Shown here: in pieces, positions 46,134-55,021 of the stretch
Layout of the letters: each line of letters opens with the position of its first letter
Position numbering within the stretch: position 1 is the stretch's first letter
Assembly (NCBI RefSeq): GCF_023094245.1
Contig: NZ_JALMEW010000004.1
Location: 1 to 64,000 of the forward strand
DNA: 64,000 bases
Origin: Halomonas getboli
GTDB lineage: Bacteria; Pseudomonadota; Gammaproteobacteria; Pseudomonadales; Halomonadaceae
Direction of reading: 5' to 3'
Translations under genes and position numbers: made by a program
The notes under the pieces: model-generated
The model's database searches: none
Seen by the model: the letters and a program-made list of their open reading frames with translations, nothing else
What the model was told of the DNA's origin: nothing

Positions 46134-46224
46134 GAGGTGTGAGGTGTGAGGTGTGAGGTGTGAGGTGTGAGGTGTGAGGTGTGAGGTGTGAGGTGTGAGG
46201 TGTGTGGTGTGTGGTGTGAGGTGT
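46134..46224. repeat. Heptamer tandem repeat (GAGGTGT)n
   Basis: Ten perfect GAGGTGT units (46134-46203) are followed by two GTGGTGT units and a last GAGGTGT, 91 bases in all. It lies between the SLC13 gene start and the cold-shock gene terminator. The number of units is likely to vary between strains. Confidence 0.95.
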
Positions 46225-46225
46225 G

Positions 46226-46260
46226 AAAAAGGTCGCCCCACCGTGGCGGTGGGGCCAACC
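46226..46260 (-). terminator. Terminator of the cold-shock gene
   Basis: On the minus strand GGTTG-G-CCCCACCG pairs with CGGTGGGGCGACC (one bulge) and is followed by TTTTT, 14 bases after the stop. Confidence 0.88.
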
Positions 46261-46273
46261 GTTATGCAACGTC

Positions 46274-46480
46274 TCAGCCGATGGCCTTGATGTTGGACGC
46301 CTGCAGGCCTTTCTTGCCCTGGGTGACGTCGAAGGAGACCTTCTGGCCTTCCTGCAGAGACTTGAAGCCATCAGCCTGAATCTCGGAGAAGTGGGCGAAC
46401 AGGTCGTCCCCGCCGTCGTCCGGAGAAATGAAGCCGAAGCCCTTGGTGTCGTTGAACCACTTGACGGTACCAGTCGCCAT
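46274..46480 (-). CDS. Cold-shock-family protein (CspA-like)
   Basis: A 68-residue single cold-shock domain protein, an RNA chaperone of oligonucleotide-binding fold. RNP-1 is [11 protein letters not shown] and RNP-2 is [20 protein letters not shown] at the start is nearly universal for CspA paralogues. GAGG precedes the ATG. An AT-richer 5' region and a strong terminator fit a stable, highly expressed monocistronic message. Which paralogue (cspA, cspD, cspE) cannot be decided. Confidence 0.95.
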   Translation of the reverse strand: MATGTVKWFNDTKGFGFISPDDGGDDLFAHFSEIQADGFKSLQEGQKVSFDVTQGKKGLQASNIKAIG

Positions 46481-46600
46481 TTTGCATGCCTCGCATTGCT
46501 GTTGAATCCGCGCGGTGGGGGCGCCTCGCCGCTCCACGGCACACGGTCTGCTCCCCGATGGGCGCAGCCCTGACACTATACACGAGAGATGACGACACCG

Positions 46601-48256
46601 TTACAACGCTTCTTCACGCAGCCAGCCGGCCGCCTTCTCGGCGATCATCAGTGTCGGCGAGTTGGTATTGCCGCTGGTGATGGTCGGCATCACGCCGGCA
46701 TCCACCACCCGCAGGCCGTCCACGCCGCGCACCCGCAGGCGCGAGTCGACTACCGCCAGCGGGTCGTCGTCGCGGCCCATGGCGGTGGTGCCCACCGGAT
46801 GGAAGATGGTGGTGCCGATCTCGCCGGCCAGCCGCGCCAGGTCATCGTCGCTCTGATAGTGCACGCCCGGCTTGACCTCTTCCGGCGCATAGCGGGCGAA
46901 GGCCGGCTGGGCGACGATGCGCCGGGTCAGGCGCAGCGACTCGGCGGCGACGCGACGATCCTCCTCGGTGTCCAGATAGTTCGGCGCGATGCGCGGCGCC
47001 TCGCTCGGATCCGACGAGGCGATGCGCACCGTGCCGCGGCTCGTGGGATTGAGGTTGCATACGCTGGCGGTGATCGCCGGGAAGTCGTGCAGCGGCTGGC
47101 CGAAGGCCTCCAGGCTCAGCGGCTGGACGTGATACTGCAGATTCGGATGAGGGCGGTCCGGTGAGCTGCGGGCGAAGGCCCCGAGCTGGGAGGGCGCCAT
47201 GCTCATCGGCCCCGTGCGCTTGAGCAGGTATTCCAGGCCGATGCGAGCCTTGCCTCCCCAGCTGCCGGCCAGGGTATTGAGCGTGCTGGCCCCGGTGACC
47301 CGATAGACGGCGCGGATCTGCAGGTGATCCTGAAGGTTCTCGCCCACGCCCGGCAGCTCGTGAACCAACGGGATGCCATGCTCGGCGAGCAGCCCCGCCG
47401 GCCCGATGCCGGACAGCTGCAGCAGCTGCGGCGAGCCGATGGCCCCGGCACACAGCACCACGCCGCGCCGCGCCCGGGCCTCGACGACCTCGCCCTGACG
47501 AGCGACGACAACGCCCTCGCAGCGCGGCCGACCGCCCTGCCCCGCGGCGAAGGCCAGCCGCTGCACCTGGCTGGAGTGCCACAGGGTCAGGCCGTCGCGC
47601 TCCTCGGCCTCGCGCAGGAAGGCCTTGGCGGTGTTCCAGCGCCAGCCCGCGCGCTGGTTGACCTCGAAGTAGTCGACGCCCTCGTTGCAGCCGCGATTGA
47701 AGTCATCGGTGCGCGGGATGCCGGCCTGGACGGCGGCCTCGGCGAAGTCGTCGAGCACCGGCCAGGTGAGCCGCTGGCGCTCCACCCGCCATTCGCCGCC
47801 GTGGCCGTGGAAGTCGCGGTGGCTGGCATCACCGTTGCCGCCGGCATCCAGACGGTAGTGGTCCTCGTGGCGCCTGAAGTCCGGCAGGCAGCTGGCCCAG
47901 CGCCAGGCGTCGTCGCCGGTGCGCTCGGCCCAGTGATCGTAGTCGCGAGCCTGGCCGCGCATGTAGATCATGCCGTTGATGCTCGAGCAGCCGCCCAGGG
48001 TGCGCCCGCGCGGATAGATCAGCGAGCGGCCGTTGAGGCCGGGCGTCGGCTCGGTGCGAAAGCACCAGTCGGTGCGCGGGTTATCGATGCAGTAGAGATA
48101 GCCCACCGGGATGTGGATCCAGGGATGGCGATCGCGGCCGCCGGCCTCGATCAGCAGCACCCGGACGCCCGGATCGGCGCTCAAGCGGTTGGCGAGCAGG
48201 CAGCCGGCGGTGCCGGCCCCCACGATGACGTAATCGAAGGTCGCGACGACGCTCAC
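46601..48256 (-). CDS. GMC-family FAD oxidoreductase (choline dehydrogenase-like)
   Basis: A 551-residue flavoprotein of the glucose-methanol-choline family. FAD motif DYVIVGAGTAGCLLANRLS opens the protein; GMC signatures RTLGGCSSINGMIYMRG and GSPQLLQLSGIG, and the C-terminal HPVGTTAMG and GNTNSPTLMIAEKAA with the catalytic His are present. It oxidises an alcohol; choline is not assured since no betaine-aldehyde dehydrogenase gene is adjacent. No ATG is near; GTG at 48256 (AAGGAG 10 bases upstream) or TTG at 48262 (4 bases) could serve. Confidence 0.9.
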   Translation of the reverse strand: MSVVATFDYVIVGAGTAGCLLANRLSADPGVRVLLIEAGGRDRHPWIHIPVGYLYCIDNPRTDWCFRTEPTPGLNGRSLIYPRGRTLGGCSSINGMIYMRGQARDYDHWAERTGDDAWRWASCLPDFRRHEDHYRLDAGGNGDASHRDFHGHGGEWRVERQRLTWPVLDDFAEAAVQAGIPRTDDFNRGCNEGVDYFEVNQRAGWRWNTAKAFLREAEERDGLTLWHSSQVQRLAFAAGQGGRPRCEGVVVARQGEVVEARARRGVVLCAGAIGSPQLLQLSGIGPAGLLAEHGIPLVHELPGVGENLQDHLQIRAVYRVTGASTLNTLAGSWGGKARIGLEYLLKRTGPMSMAPSQLGAFARSSPDRPHPNLQYHVQPLSLEAFGQPLHDFPAITASVCNLNPTSRGTVRIASSDPSEAPRIAPNYLDTEEDRRVAAESLRLTRRIVAQPAFARYAPEEVKPGVHYQSDDDLARLAGEIGTTIFHPVGTTAMGRDDDPLAVVDSRLRVRGVDGLRVVDAGVMPTITSGNTNSPTLMIAEKAAGWLREEAL

Positions 48257-48347
48257 GGGCAACGGTCTCCTTGTCGACTCCAGTGCCCAGCGTCGCGCGC
48301 CCCCGATCGGATGTCATTGCGGCCTTGGTCGAGGGCAGGCCGCGCCC

Positions 48348-48947
48348 TTACAGCTCGTGGCCCAGCACCACGCGGCAGATATCGGAGAAGCTGCGTGCCT
48401 CGGGCAGCTTGGCCACGTCGGTGCCCAGCGCGCGGCCGATGTCGGCGGCCGAGATCATGCCGCGGATCCGCCGCTTGCCCTGGTGATCGGCCTCGGTCAC
48501 CAGCAGGTGCTGGTCGCCGTAGGCCTCGAGCTCGCGCACCAGCTGGCCGATGGACAGCGCCGCCAGGCGCTCCATGCCCAGAGCATGCAGCTCGGCGCAG
48601 GGCGTCTGCACCATGCGCGCGGTGACGTCCTCGCGGTCGATGCCGCGGCGCTGCATGGCCTGGGTGATCAGGCGGCCGCCGATCACGTCGCGGGCGTTGA
48701 GCACGCCGACGCAGTCGCCGTCGTTGTCGACCACCAGCAGCAGCCGCACGCCACCGTGTTCCATCACCTTGCGGGCATCGACGATGGAGGTGTCGGCGGG
48801 CACGGTGAGCGGCACGACGTGCTGGAAGTCGGTCAGCACGGTCAGCGCCGGGCTGTCAGGCGAGAGCCGCGGCGGCACCGGCTTGGTGATCGGGGTATGG
48901 GCCGGCAGCACATCGAGGCGTTCGGGGGATGCGGTCAGGGTAGGCAT
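48348..48947 (-). CDS. CBS-domain protein
   Basis: A 199-residue cytosolic protein of two CBS modules (about 40-100, VPADTSIVDARKVMEHGG, and 110-185, ending RIRGMISAADIGRALG). Paired CBS domains bind adenosyl ligands such as AMP or ATP and act as sensors. There is no effector domain. AAGGAG lies 11 bases before the ATG. It lies in a gap between a GMC oxidoreductase and a divergent glutamate-synthase-like gene; the target is unknown. Confidence 0.87.
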   Translation of the reverse strand: MPTLTASPERLDVLPAHTPITKPVPPRLSPDSPALTVLTDFQHVVPLTVPADTSIVDARKVMEHGGVRLLLVVDNDGDCVGVLNARDVIGGRLITQAMQRRGIDREDVTARMVQTPCAELHALGMERLAALSIGQLVRELEAYGDQHLLVTEADHQGKRRIRGMISAADIGRALGTDVAKLPEARSFSDICRVVLGHEL

Positions 48948-49057
48948 GAGGGTGAGACTCCTTTTTCGGTCACGACCGGCTGTTCACGCCGGATACCCCC
49001 ACACTGCGCCCGCGCAGATTAAGAGAACCTTAAGGGATCTGTCGCCGCCGCTCGCGT

Positions 49058-49086
49058 TTGACAGTGGCCCGGCGGCAGCATGCAAT
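49058..49086 (+). promoter_or_regulatory. Sigma-70 promoter for the glutamate-synthase-like gene
   Basis: TTGACA (49058-49063), 17 bases, then TGCAAT (49081-49086). The start would be about 25 bases before the ATG at 49119. Confidence 0.6.
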
Positions 49087-49118
49087 GACTTCCTCCCCCG
49101 CCGCAATGGAGTGCGAAG

Positions 49119-50759
49119 ATGTCCCGACCGCCACGCCGCTTTCTCGTCTACGCCCTGACGCTGATCGGCCTCGCCGCCTGCCTGATCGGCCTGGCGCTGA
49201 CCCCCGGCTGGGGCTGGGCCCTCGGCATTCTCGCCTTTGCCGCGCTGGCCGCGCTGGGCACCCACGACATCGTCCAGCGCCGCCACACCGTCAGCCGCAA
49301 CTACCCGGTCACGGCACACCTGCGCTACCTGCTGGAGTCCTTCGGCCCCGAGATCCGCCAGTACTTCATCCAGCGCGACACCGAGGAGGTGCCCTTCTCC
49401 CGCGAACAGCGCAGCCTGGTCTACCGGCGCGCCAAGGGCACCATCGACAAGCAGCCCTTCGGCTCCCTCGAGGACATGCAGGCCCCCGGCTACGAGTGGA
49501 TGAACCACTCCCTGGCCCCGGCGACCATCGACGACGACGATTTCCGCGTCACCGTCGGCGCCGACCGGGCCCGGCCCTATGACGTCAGCGTGTTCAACGT
49601 CTCGGCGATGAGCTTCGGCGCGCTGTCGCCCAACGCCATCAGCGCCCTGAACGACGGCGCCCGGCGCGGCGGCTTCTACCACGACACCGGCGAGGGCGGC
49701 ATCTCGCCCTACCATCGCCGCGGCGGCGACCTGGTGTGGGAGATCGGCTCCGGCTACTTCGGCTGCCGGGACGCCAACGGCCGCTTCGACGCCGACCGCT
49801 TCGCCGAGCGCGCCACCGACGAGGCGGTGAAGATGATCGAGATCAAGCTCTCCCAGGGCGCCAAGCCGGGCCACGGCGGCATCCTGCCGGGGGCCAAGGT
49901 CACCGCCGAGATCGCCGCCACCCGCGACGTGCCCGAGGGCCAGGACGTGGTCTCGCCGGCCGCCCACAGCGCCTTTTCCACCCCCCGCGAGCTGATCGAC
50001 TTCGTCTGCCGGCTGCGCGAGCTGTCCGGCGGCAAGCCGGTGGGCATCAAGCTGGCGATCGGCCATCCCTGGGAGTGGTTCGCTCTGGTCAAGGCCATGC
50101 GCGAGGAAGGCGAGCACCCCGATTTCGTGGTGGTCGACGGCGGCCAGGGCGGCACCGGCGCCGCGCCGCTGGAGTTCGCCAACCGCCTGGGCATGCCGCT
50201 CACCGATGCCCTGCTGCTGGTGCACAACGCCCTGGTCGGCGCCGGCCTGCGCGAGAAGGTCCGCGTGGCCGCCGCCGGCAAGGTGATCAGCGCCTTCGAC
50301 GTCGCCCGCACCATCGCCCTGGGCGCCGACTGGTGCAACTCGGCACGGGGCTTCATGTTCTCGCTGGGCTGCATCCAGGCCCGCAGCTGTCACAACGACC
50401 GCTGCCCCAGCGGCGTGGCCACCCAGAATGCCCTGCGCGGCAGTCGGCTTGACGTGCCGCTCAAGGCCGAGCGGGTGCAACGCTTCCAGGCCGGCACCCG
50501 CGAGGCGCTGGCCGAGATGCTCGGTGCCGCCGGACTGCGCCATCCCGACGAGCTGGGCCCCGAACACATCATCCGCCGCGTCTCGCGCCACGAGGTGAGA
50601 ACCCTGGCGACGCTGTTCGACTTCGTGGCGCCCGACGCCCTGCTCCAGGGCGGCGCGGCCCGCCACGCGATCTTCGCCGACTACTGGGACGAGGCCACGC
50701 CCGACAGCTGGGCGCCGCCGGTACGCCTTCAGCAGCTGCGCGAGAGCAAGCTGGTGTGA
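49119..50759 (+). CDS. FMN-binding glutamate-synthase-family protein
   Basis: A 546-residue protein of the glutamate-synthase central/FMN-domain family (GltB2-like) without the amidotransferase domain. Two short hydrophobic stretches near the N-terminus (FLVYALTLIGLAACLIGLAL) suggest membrane attachment. The FMN barrel includes MSFGALSPNAISAL, GHGGILPGAKVT and VVVDGGQGGTGAAPLEFAN; the Fe-S Cys cluster is in CIQARSCHNDRCPSG. Enzymatic role is not established for stand-alone members. GGAGTG precedes the ATG. It is followed by the mntP riboswitch. Confidence 0.9.
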   Translation: MSRPPRRFLVYALTLIGLAACLIGLALTPGWGWALGILAFAALAALGTHDIVQRRHTVSRNYPVTAHLRYLLESFGPEIRQYFIQRDTEEVPFSREQRSLVYRRAKGTIDKQPFGSLEDMQAPGYEWMNHSLAPATIDDDDFRVTVGADRARPYDVSVFNVSAMSFGALSPNAISALNDGARRGGFYHDTGEGGISPYHRRGGDLVWEIGSGYFGCRDANGRFDADRFAERATDEAVKMIEIKLSQGAKPGHGGILPGAKVTAEIAATRDVPEGQDVVSPAAHSAFSTPRELIDFVCRLRELSGGKPVGIKLAIGHPWEWFALVKAMREEGEHPDFVVVDGGQGGTGAAPLEFANRLGMPLTDALLLVHNALVGAGLREKVRVAAAGKVISAFDVARTIALGADWCNSARGFMFSLGCIQARSCHNDRCPSGVATQNALRGSRLDVPLKAERVQRFQAGTREALAEMLGAAGLRHPDELGPEHIIRRVSRHEVRTLATLFDFVAPDALLQGGAARHAIFADYWDEATPDSWAPPVRLQQLRESKLV

Positions 50760-50885
50760 GCGACGCCCGGGCACCCAGGCGCGACGCTCGGGATGCATCC
50801 GCTCCCCGGCGATGATAGGCTACCGCTCTCTCGGTCATGGGTTCTGACTATCGACACGCTCGATTCGATACGTCGCCCGGGCCGA

Positions 50886-51061
50886 ACGACCCTCGCTGGG
50901 GAGTAGCTGGCTCACGCCCGATGCGTGAGAGCGCCTGTCAACATAGTCGGCCAGATGCCGTGGCAGGTGCGCCGGCGCGTCGCTCGATACGCTCAGTATC
51001 GCGACAGCGCCAGGTCGGCGAGACCATCGACGGTACGACGCCCAAGGCCGGGCGCGTCGTA
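50886..51061 (+). ncRNA. yybP-ykoY manganese riboswitch upstream of mntP
   Basis: The signature GGGGAGTAGC (50898-50907) followed by GTCAACATAGTC (50937-50948) and GGCGAGACC (51017-51025) matches the yybP-ykoY aptamer as known from the E. coli mntP leader. A hairpin TACGACG...CGTCGTA (51034-51061) follows and could be the expression platform. Mn2+ binding would raise MntP expression. No usual ribosome site precedes mntP. Confidence 0.92.
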
Positions 51062-51099
51062 TCGTCGTGGTAAATCGCCCGGCCGGACCCGTGACTCCC

Positions 51100-51678
51100 A
51101 TGACCCTGCTGTCCACCACCCTGCTGGCCTTCTCGATGTCGACCGACGCCTTCGCCGCCGCGATCGGCAAGGGCGCCGCCGTCGACCATCCACGTTTCCG
51201 CGAAGCCCTGCGCACCGGCCTGATCTTCGGCGTCGTCGAGGGGCTGACCCCGCTGATCGGCTGGGCCCTCGGCCTGGGCGCCTCGAAGTACATCGCCAGC
51301 TGGGACCACTGGATCGTGTTCGTGCTGCTGTTCGCCCTCGGCGTGCGCATGATCCGCGCCGGCCTCGAGACGCCGGAACCCGACGAGGAAGCCCCCGCTG
51401 CCAAGCGCGGGCGTCAGGCCTGGTGGCTGATCGCCGCCACCGCGGTGATCACCAGCATCGATGCCCTCACCGTGGGCATCGGCCTGGCCTTCATGGAGGT
51501 CAATATCGTGCTGACCGCGCTGGCGATCGGTGCCGCCACCACCCTGATGGCCACGCTTGGCGTGATGCTGGGCCGCCGCCTCGGGGTGCTGATCGGCCAG
51601 CGCGCCGAGGTGCTCGGCGGCGTGATCCTGATCGGCATCGGCACCGTCATCCTCACCGAACACCTGGGCCTGTGGTAA
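51100..51678 (+). CDS. mntP: Manganese efflux pump MntP
   Basis: A 192-residue inner-membrane exporter with six hydrophobic segments. The two conserved acidic motifs are [12 protein letters not shown] (near residue 15) and [10 protein letters not shown] (near 120). It expels excess Mn2+. The ATG at 51100 is the one expected by the family; GTG or upstream starts would run into the riboswitch. Expression is under the yybP-ykoY riboswitch. A CDF exporter gene lies opposite. Confidence 0.95.
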   Translation: MTLLSTTLLAFSMSTDAFAAAIGKGAAVDHPRFREALRTGLIFGVVEGLTPLIGWALGLGASKYIASWDHWIVFVLLFALGVRMIRAGLETPEPDEEAPAAKRGRQAWWLIAATAVITSIDALTVGIGLAFMEVNIVLTALAIGAATTLMATLGVMLGRRLGVLIGQRAEVLGGVILIGIGTVILTEHLGLW

Positions 51679-51738
51679 AGGGATGTGATAAGGGCTGTGG
51701 CAAGGAGACCGTGGCGAGCCCGGCGTGATCCACCGGCC

Positions 51739-52671
51739 TCAGTGGCGATGCTCGCCGGGGGCCGACGCTTCGACGTCGTCGGCGCAGCGGTCACGGGCCT
51801 CCAGCTGGATGGTGGCGTGGGCCACGTCGAAGCGCTCGAGCAGCACCGCCTTGATCGCCACCAGGGTCGCCTCGCGGTCGGCGCCCTCCTCCACGGCGGC
51901 GTGCAGCGACAGCAGATGACGCCCCGGCGTCAGCGACCAGGCGTGGACGTGATGCACGTCGCGCACCGCCTCCAGCCGCTCGGGTAGCTCCCGCTCGATG
52001 CGCGCCACGTCCAGCGACGCCGGCGCGCCCTCGAGCAGGATATGCCCGGACTCCCGGGTCAGCCGCCAGGCGCTGCGCAGGATCAGCGCCGCCACCAGCA
52101 GCGACAGCAGCGGGTCGATCGGCGTCCAGCCGGTGGCCAGGATCACCAGCGCGGCGACGATGGCGGCCACCGAGCCCAGCAGATCGCCGAGCACGTGCAG
52201 CGCAGCGCCGCGGATGTTGAGGTTGTCGCGGTCGCCCAGGTGCAGGATGGCGAACACCGCCAGATTGATCACGAAGCCCAGTCCGGCGATGACCAGCATC
52301 GGCGTGCCGGCCACTTCGACCGGCGACAGGAAGCGTCGCAGCGCCTCGATGGCGATCCACACCACGATGGCGATCAGCGTCAGGCCGTTGACGAAGGCGG
52401 CCAGGATCTGCACCCGGTCGTAGCCGTAGGTGCGGCGATGATCCGCCGGGCGTTGGCTGAGCCGGGCCGCGAACCAGGCCAGCATCAGGGAGGCGGTATC
52501 GGTGAGCATGTGGCCGGCATCGGCAAGCAGCGCCAGCGAACCGGAGAGGATGCCGCCCGTCACCTCGGCCACCATGAAGGCGCCGGTCAGCCCGATCGCC
52601 CAGGCCAGACGCCTCTGACTGTCGGTGCCGGCGTGATGGTGGCCGTGGTCGTGATCATGATCGTGTGCCAT
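51739..52671 (-). CDS. Cation-diffusion-facilitator exporter (ZitB/CzcD-like)
   Basis: A 310-residue inner-membrane metal/proton antiporter. The N-terminus is His/Asp-rich (MAHDHDHDHGHHH). Six hydrophobic helices follow, with the zinc-site motif HxxxD in DAGHMLTD (helix 2) and HVLGDLLGS (helix 5). The C-terminal cytosolic domain contains VRDVHHVHAWSLTPG. It exports zinc and perhaps cobalt or nickel. AGGAGG precedes the ATG. It is divergent from an HPP protein gene across a ~140-base region with nested inverted repeats. Confidence 0.92.
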   Translation of the reverse strand: MAHDHDHDHGHHHAGTDSQRRLAWAIGLTGAFMVAEVTGGILSGSLALLADAGHMLTDTASLMLAWFAARLSQRPADHRRTYGYDRVQILAAFVNGLTLIAIVVWIAIEALRRFLSPVEVAGTPMLVIAGLGFVINLAVFAILHLGDRDNLNIRGAALHVLGDLLGSVAAIVAALVILATGWTPIDPLLSLLVAALILRSAWRLTRESGHILLEGAPASLDVARIERELPERLEAVRDVHHVHAWSLTPGRHLLSLHAAVEEGADREATLVAIKAVLLERFDVAHATIQLEARDRCADDVEASAPGEHRH

Positions 52672-52720
52672 CCGTCCTCCTGATCGGTCGTTCCTTCGAC
52701 AGAAGGCCAGCATAACCGCC

Positions 52721-52796
52721 CAGGGCGCACGGGCACACCTTTACCTTTTTGGTGCGCCCTGGCACCTTATTGCACCCATTTAGCGCACCAAAGCGA
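52721..52796. promoter_or_regulatory. Nested inverted repeats in the CDF-HPP intergenic region
   Basis: CAGGGCGCAC (52721-52730) is the inverse of GTGCGCCCTG (52752-52761). TTTGGTGCGC (from 52748) is the inverse of GCGCACCAAA near 52786-52795. GGTGC-N6-GCACC lies in the middle. The repeated GGTGCG core suggests a multi-site operator or hairpin. Confidence 0.4.
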
Positions 52797-52812
52797 CCAT
52801 GAAGACCCGTTC

Positions 52813-53340
52813 ATGAAGACCTATTTCAGCAAGATGCGCGGCGCCCGCTATCGCCGCAGCGACGTCGACTGGCGCGATGCCTGCTGGTCCTGGCTCGGCG
52901 CCTTCATCGGCATGAGCGCGGTGGCCTGGATCGGCCAGCAGTGGCTCGCCCATCACCTGCTGGTGGTCGGCTCCTTCGGCGCCACCTCGGTGCTGATCTA
53001 CGCCGCCCCGGAGAGCCCCTTCGCCCAGCCGCGCAACGTGCTGCTGGGCAGCGTGCTGTCGGCGCTGATCGGCGTGGGCTGCTTCCAGTGGCTGGGCGCC
53101 ACGGCGCTGGCCGTGGCCTTGGCGGTGTCACTGGCGGTGCTGGTGATGCAGCTGACCGAGACCGTGCATCCGCCGGGCGCGGCCTCGGCGCTGATCGCGG
53201 TGATCGGCGGCCCCGAGGTCCACGCCCTGGGCTGGTGGTTTCCGCTGGTGCCGGTGGGGCTCGGCTGCGCGGTGATGCTGATGGTCGCCATCCTGGTCAA
53301 CAACCTGGCCCGCCACCGCCGCTATCCCCGGCACTGGTAG
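52813..53340 (+). CDS. HPP-family membrane protein
   Basis: A 175-residue membrane protein of the HPP family with four hydrophobic segments. The family motif region is FGATSVLIYAAPESPFAQPRN and the His-Pro-Pro motif lies in TVHPPGAASALIAVIGG. In plants related proteins carry nitrite; in bacteria the substrate is unknown. A link with nitrite is possible because the organism assimilates nitrate, but the gene is distant from the nas genes. Divergent from a CDF exporter. Confidence 0.87.
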   Translation: MKTYFSKMRGARYRRSDVDWRDACWSWLGAFIGMSAVAWIGQQWLAHHLLVVGSFGATSVLIYAAPESPFAQPRNVLLGSVLSALIGVGCFQWLGATALAVALAVSLAVLVMQLTETVHPPGAASALIAVIGGPEVHALGWWFPLVPVGLGCAVMLMVAILVNNLARHRRYPRHW

Positions 53341-53368
53341 CGCCCTCCAGCGATCGACCGACGCCCCC

Positions 53369-55021
53369 TCAGCCGCCCCGGCACTCCCGCGTCAGATCAC
53401 GTTCGGGCTGCCATACCGCCGTCTTCACGCCGAGCACGCCCAGCACCGTATGGAACAGGTTGGCGTGACTCGCCGGCCGGTCGGCGCGCGCGGCCAGGCA
53501 GCTCCCGTCCAGGCCCGCCGTGGCATCGAATCCGGGTGACGCCCACCACACCATCGGCACATGGGTCTGCTCGTCGGGGGCGATGGCATAGGGCAGGCCG
53601 TGCAGATAGAGACCGTGCTCGCCCAGCGACTCGCCGTGATCGGCGACGTACAGCATCGCCGTATCCAGCCCCGGCAGCGCCTGAAGGTCGCCGATCAGGC
53701 CATCGAGCAGCGAGTCGGTGTAGCGCACGCCATTGTCGTAGCTGTTCACCACCGCCTGACGATCGCACTGGCTCAGCTCGGCGCTGTCGCAGGTCGGCGT
53801 GTAGACGCGGAAGGCCTCGGGATAGCGGGCAAAATAGCTGGGGCCGTGGTTGCCGAGCTGGTGCAGCACCAGCACCGTGTCCCGGTCGATGCCCTTGGCC
53901 ACCCGAGCCGCCTCCTCGAACAGCGCGCCGTCCCGGCAGTCGCCGTCGGGGCACTGGTCGGGATGCCGCTCGGCGCTGATCCGGCGCGTTTCCACGCCCT
54001 GGCACACGCCCTTGCAGCCCGATTGGTTGTCCAGCCACAGCACCCGGAAGCCGGCGTGGGACAGCACGTCGAGCAGCGATTCGTGGCTCTTGATGTCGCG
54101 CTCGCTCTGCTCTCCCCGGCCGCCCGGCGCGAACATGCAGGGCACCGAGACCGCGGTGCTGGTGCCGCAGCTGCTGACGTCCGTGAAGTTGACCAGCTCG
54201 CGCTCGGCCAGCCGCGGCGTGGTCTGGCGGCCGTAGCCGTCCAGCCCCCAGTCGGCGGCACGCATCGTCTCGCCGACCACCAGCACCAGCAGGCGCGGCT
54301 TGTCGCCCTCGACGGTCTTGACCGCATCCTCGCCGAGCGGCAGGCGCTCTTCGGGCAGCGGCTCGCTGGCCGCCATCACCTGCCCGGTCGAGACCAGCGC
54401 ATTGCCCGGCGTGACCAGGTAGCGCAGCGCCGGCCGGTTGCGCATCTCCGAGGAGAGGCCCTGATAGCCAACCATCAGCGACGCCGCCAGCACCGCCACG
54501 GCGCCGATCAGATAGCCCGAGCGGCGCAGCAGCGCCCGAGGCCAGCGGCGCTTGACCAGGCGCACGCGCCACAGCAGCAGCACCGGCACGCCGGCATGCA
54601 GCAGCAGATAGCCGGCGAAGGCCGGCGTCAGCAGCTCGCCGGCCTCGCGGGTGTCGGTCTGCAGCACGTTGTCGATCATGGTGGTATCGAAGTGGGTGCC
54701 GTAGCGAGTGGTGAAGTAGTTCACCACCGCCGCGAGGATCACCAGCAGGCTCAGCAGCGGCCGCACCGTGTGACGCGTCATGAACGGCAGGAACACCACG
54801 AACTGCAGGGCGGTCAGGATCAGCGCCTCGACGGCCAGGCGACCCCAGGCGGCCATCGAATCGAGCGGCGCATCCGCCAGCATGCCGTGCCAGAACGGCC
54901 CGTTGTAGAACAGCGTGAAGACCACGCAGACCGCCAGGGTCAGGGTGTCCGGGGTCAGCCGGGGAGACGGCAGCCGGCGCCAGGCGCGGCGAAGGCCCAG
55001 GGTTTCGAGCAGTGACATCAT
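53369..55021 (-). CDS. eptA: Lipid A phosphoethanolamine transferase
   Basis: A 550-residue inner-membrane enzyme of the sulfatase-like EptA/PmrC family. Five hydrophobic segments lie within ~residues 25-205. The periplasmic domain has the catalytic Thr in SCGTSTAVSVPC and zinc ligands in VVGETMRAAD and ADHGESLGEHG, plus QLGNHGPSY and paired Cys residues. It adds phosphoethanolamine to lipid A, lowering affinity for cationic peptides. The first of two adjacent ATGs (55021) overlaps the stop of the PAP2 gene (ATGA). Four PmrA-like boxes lie upstream of the operon. Confidence 0.93.
   Translation of the reverse strand: MMSLLETLGLRRAWRRLPSPRLTPDTLTLAVCVVFTLFYNGPFWHGMLADAPLDSMAAWGRLAVEALILTALQFVVFLPFMTRHTVRPLLSLLVILAAVVNYFTTRYGTHFDTTMIDNVLQTDTREAGELLTPAFAGYLLLHAGVPVLLLWRVRLVKRRWPRALLRRSGYLIGAVAVLAASLMVGYQGLSSEMRNRPALRYLVTPGNALVSTGQVMAASEPLPEERLPLGEDAVKTVEGDKPRLLVLVVGETMRAADWGLDGYGRQTTPRLAERELVNFTDVSSCGTSTAVSVPCMFAPGGRGEQSERDIKSHESLLDVLSHAGFRVLWLDNQSGCKGVCQGVETRRISAERHPDQCPDGDCRDGALFEEAARVAKGIDRDTVLVLHQLGNHGPSYFARYPEAFRVYTPTCDSAELSQCDRQAVVNSYDNGVRYTDSLLDGLIGDLQALPGLDTAMLYVADHGESLGEHGLYLHGLPYAIAPDEQTHVPMVWWASPGFDATAGLDGSCLAARADRPASHANLFHTVLGVLGVKTAVWQPERDLTRECRGG

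Noticed and set aside
43460..46135. 891-codon open frame on the plus strand
   Set aside because: It is antisense to the esterase and SLC13 genes, with His/Gln/Gly-rich translation typical of a reverse-strand shadow in GC-rich DNA.
46134..46224. Possible CRISPR array
   Set aside because: The units are contiguous 7-mers without spacers and there are no cas genes; it is a simple tandem repeat.
49066..49081. Sigma-54-like TGGCCCGGCGGCAGCA before the glutamate-synthase-like gene
   Set aside because: Spacing fits, but the -12 TT is CA, and a good sigma-70 promoter overlaps it (TTGACA-N17-TGCAAT).
52759..52775. Sigma-54-like TGGCACCTTATTGCA before the HPP gene
   Set aside because: The GG to GC spacing is nine rather than ten bases, which sigma-54 promoters do not tolerate.
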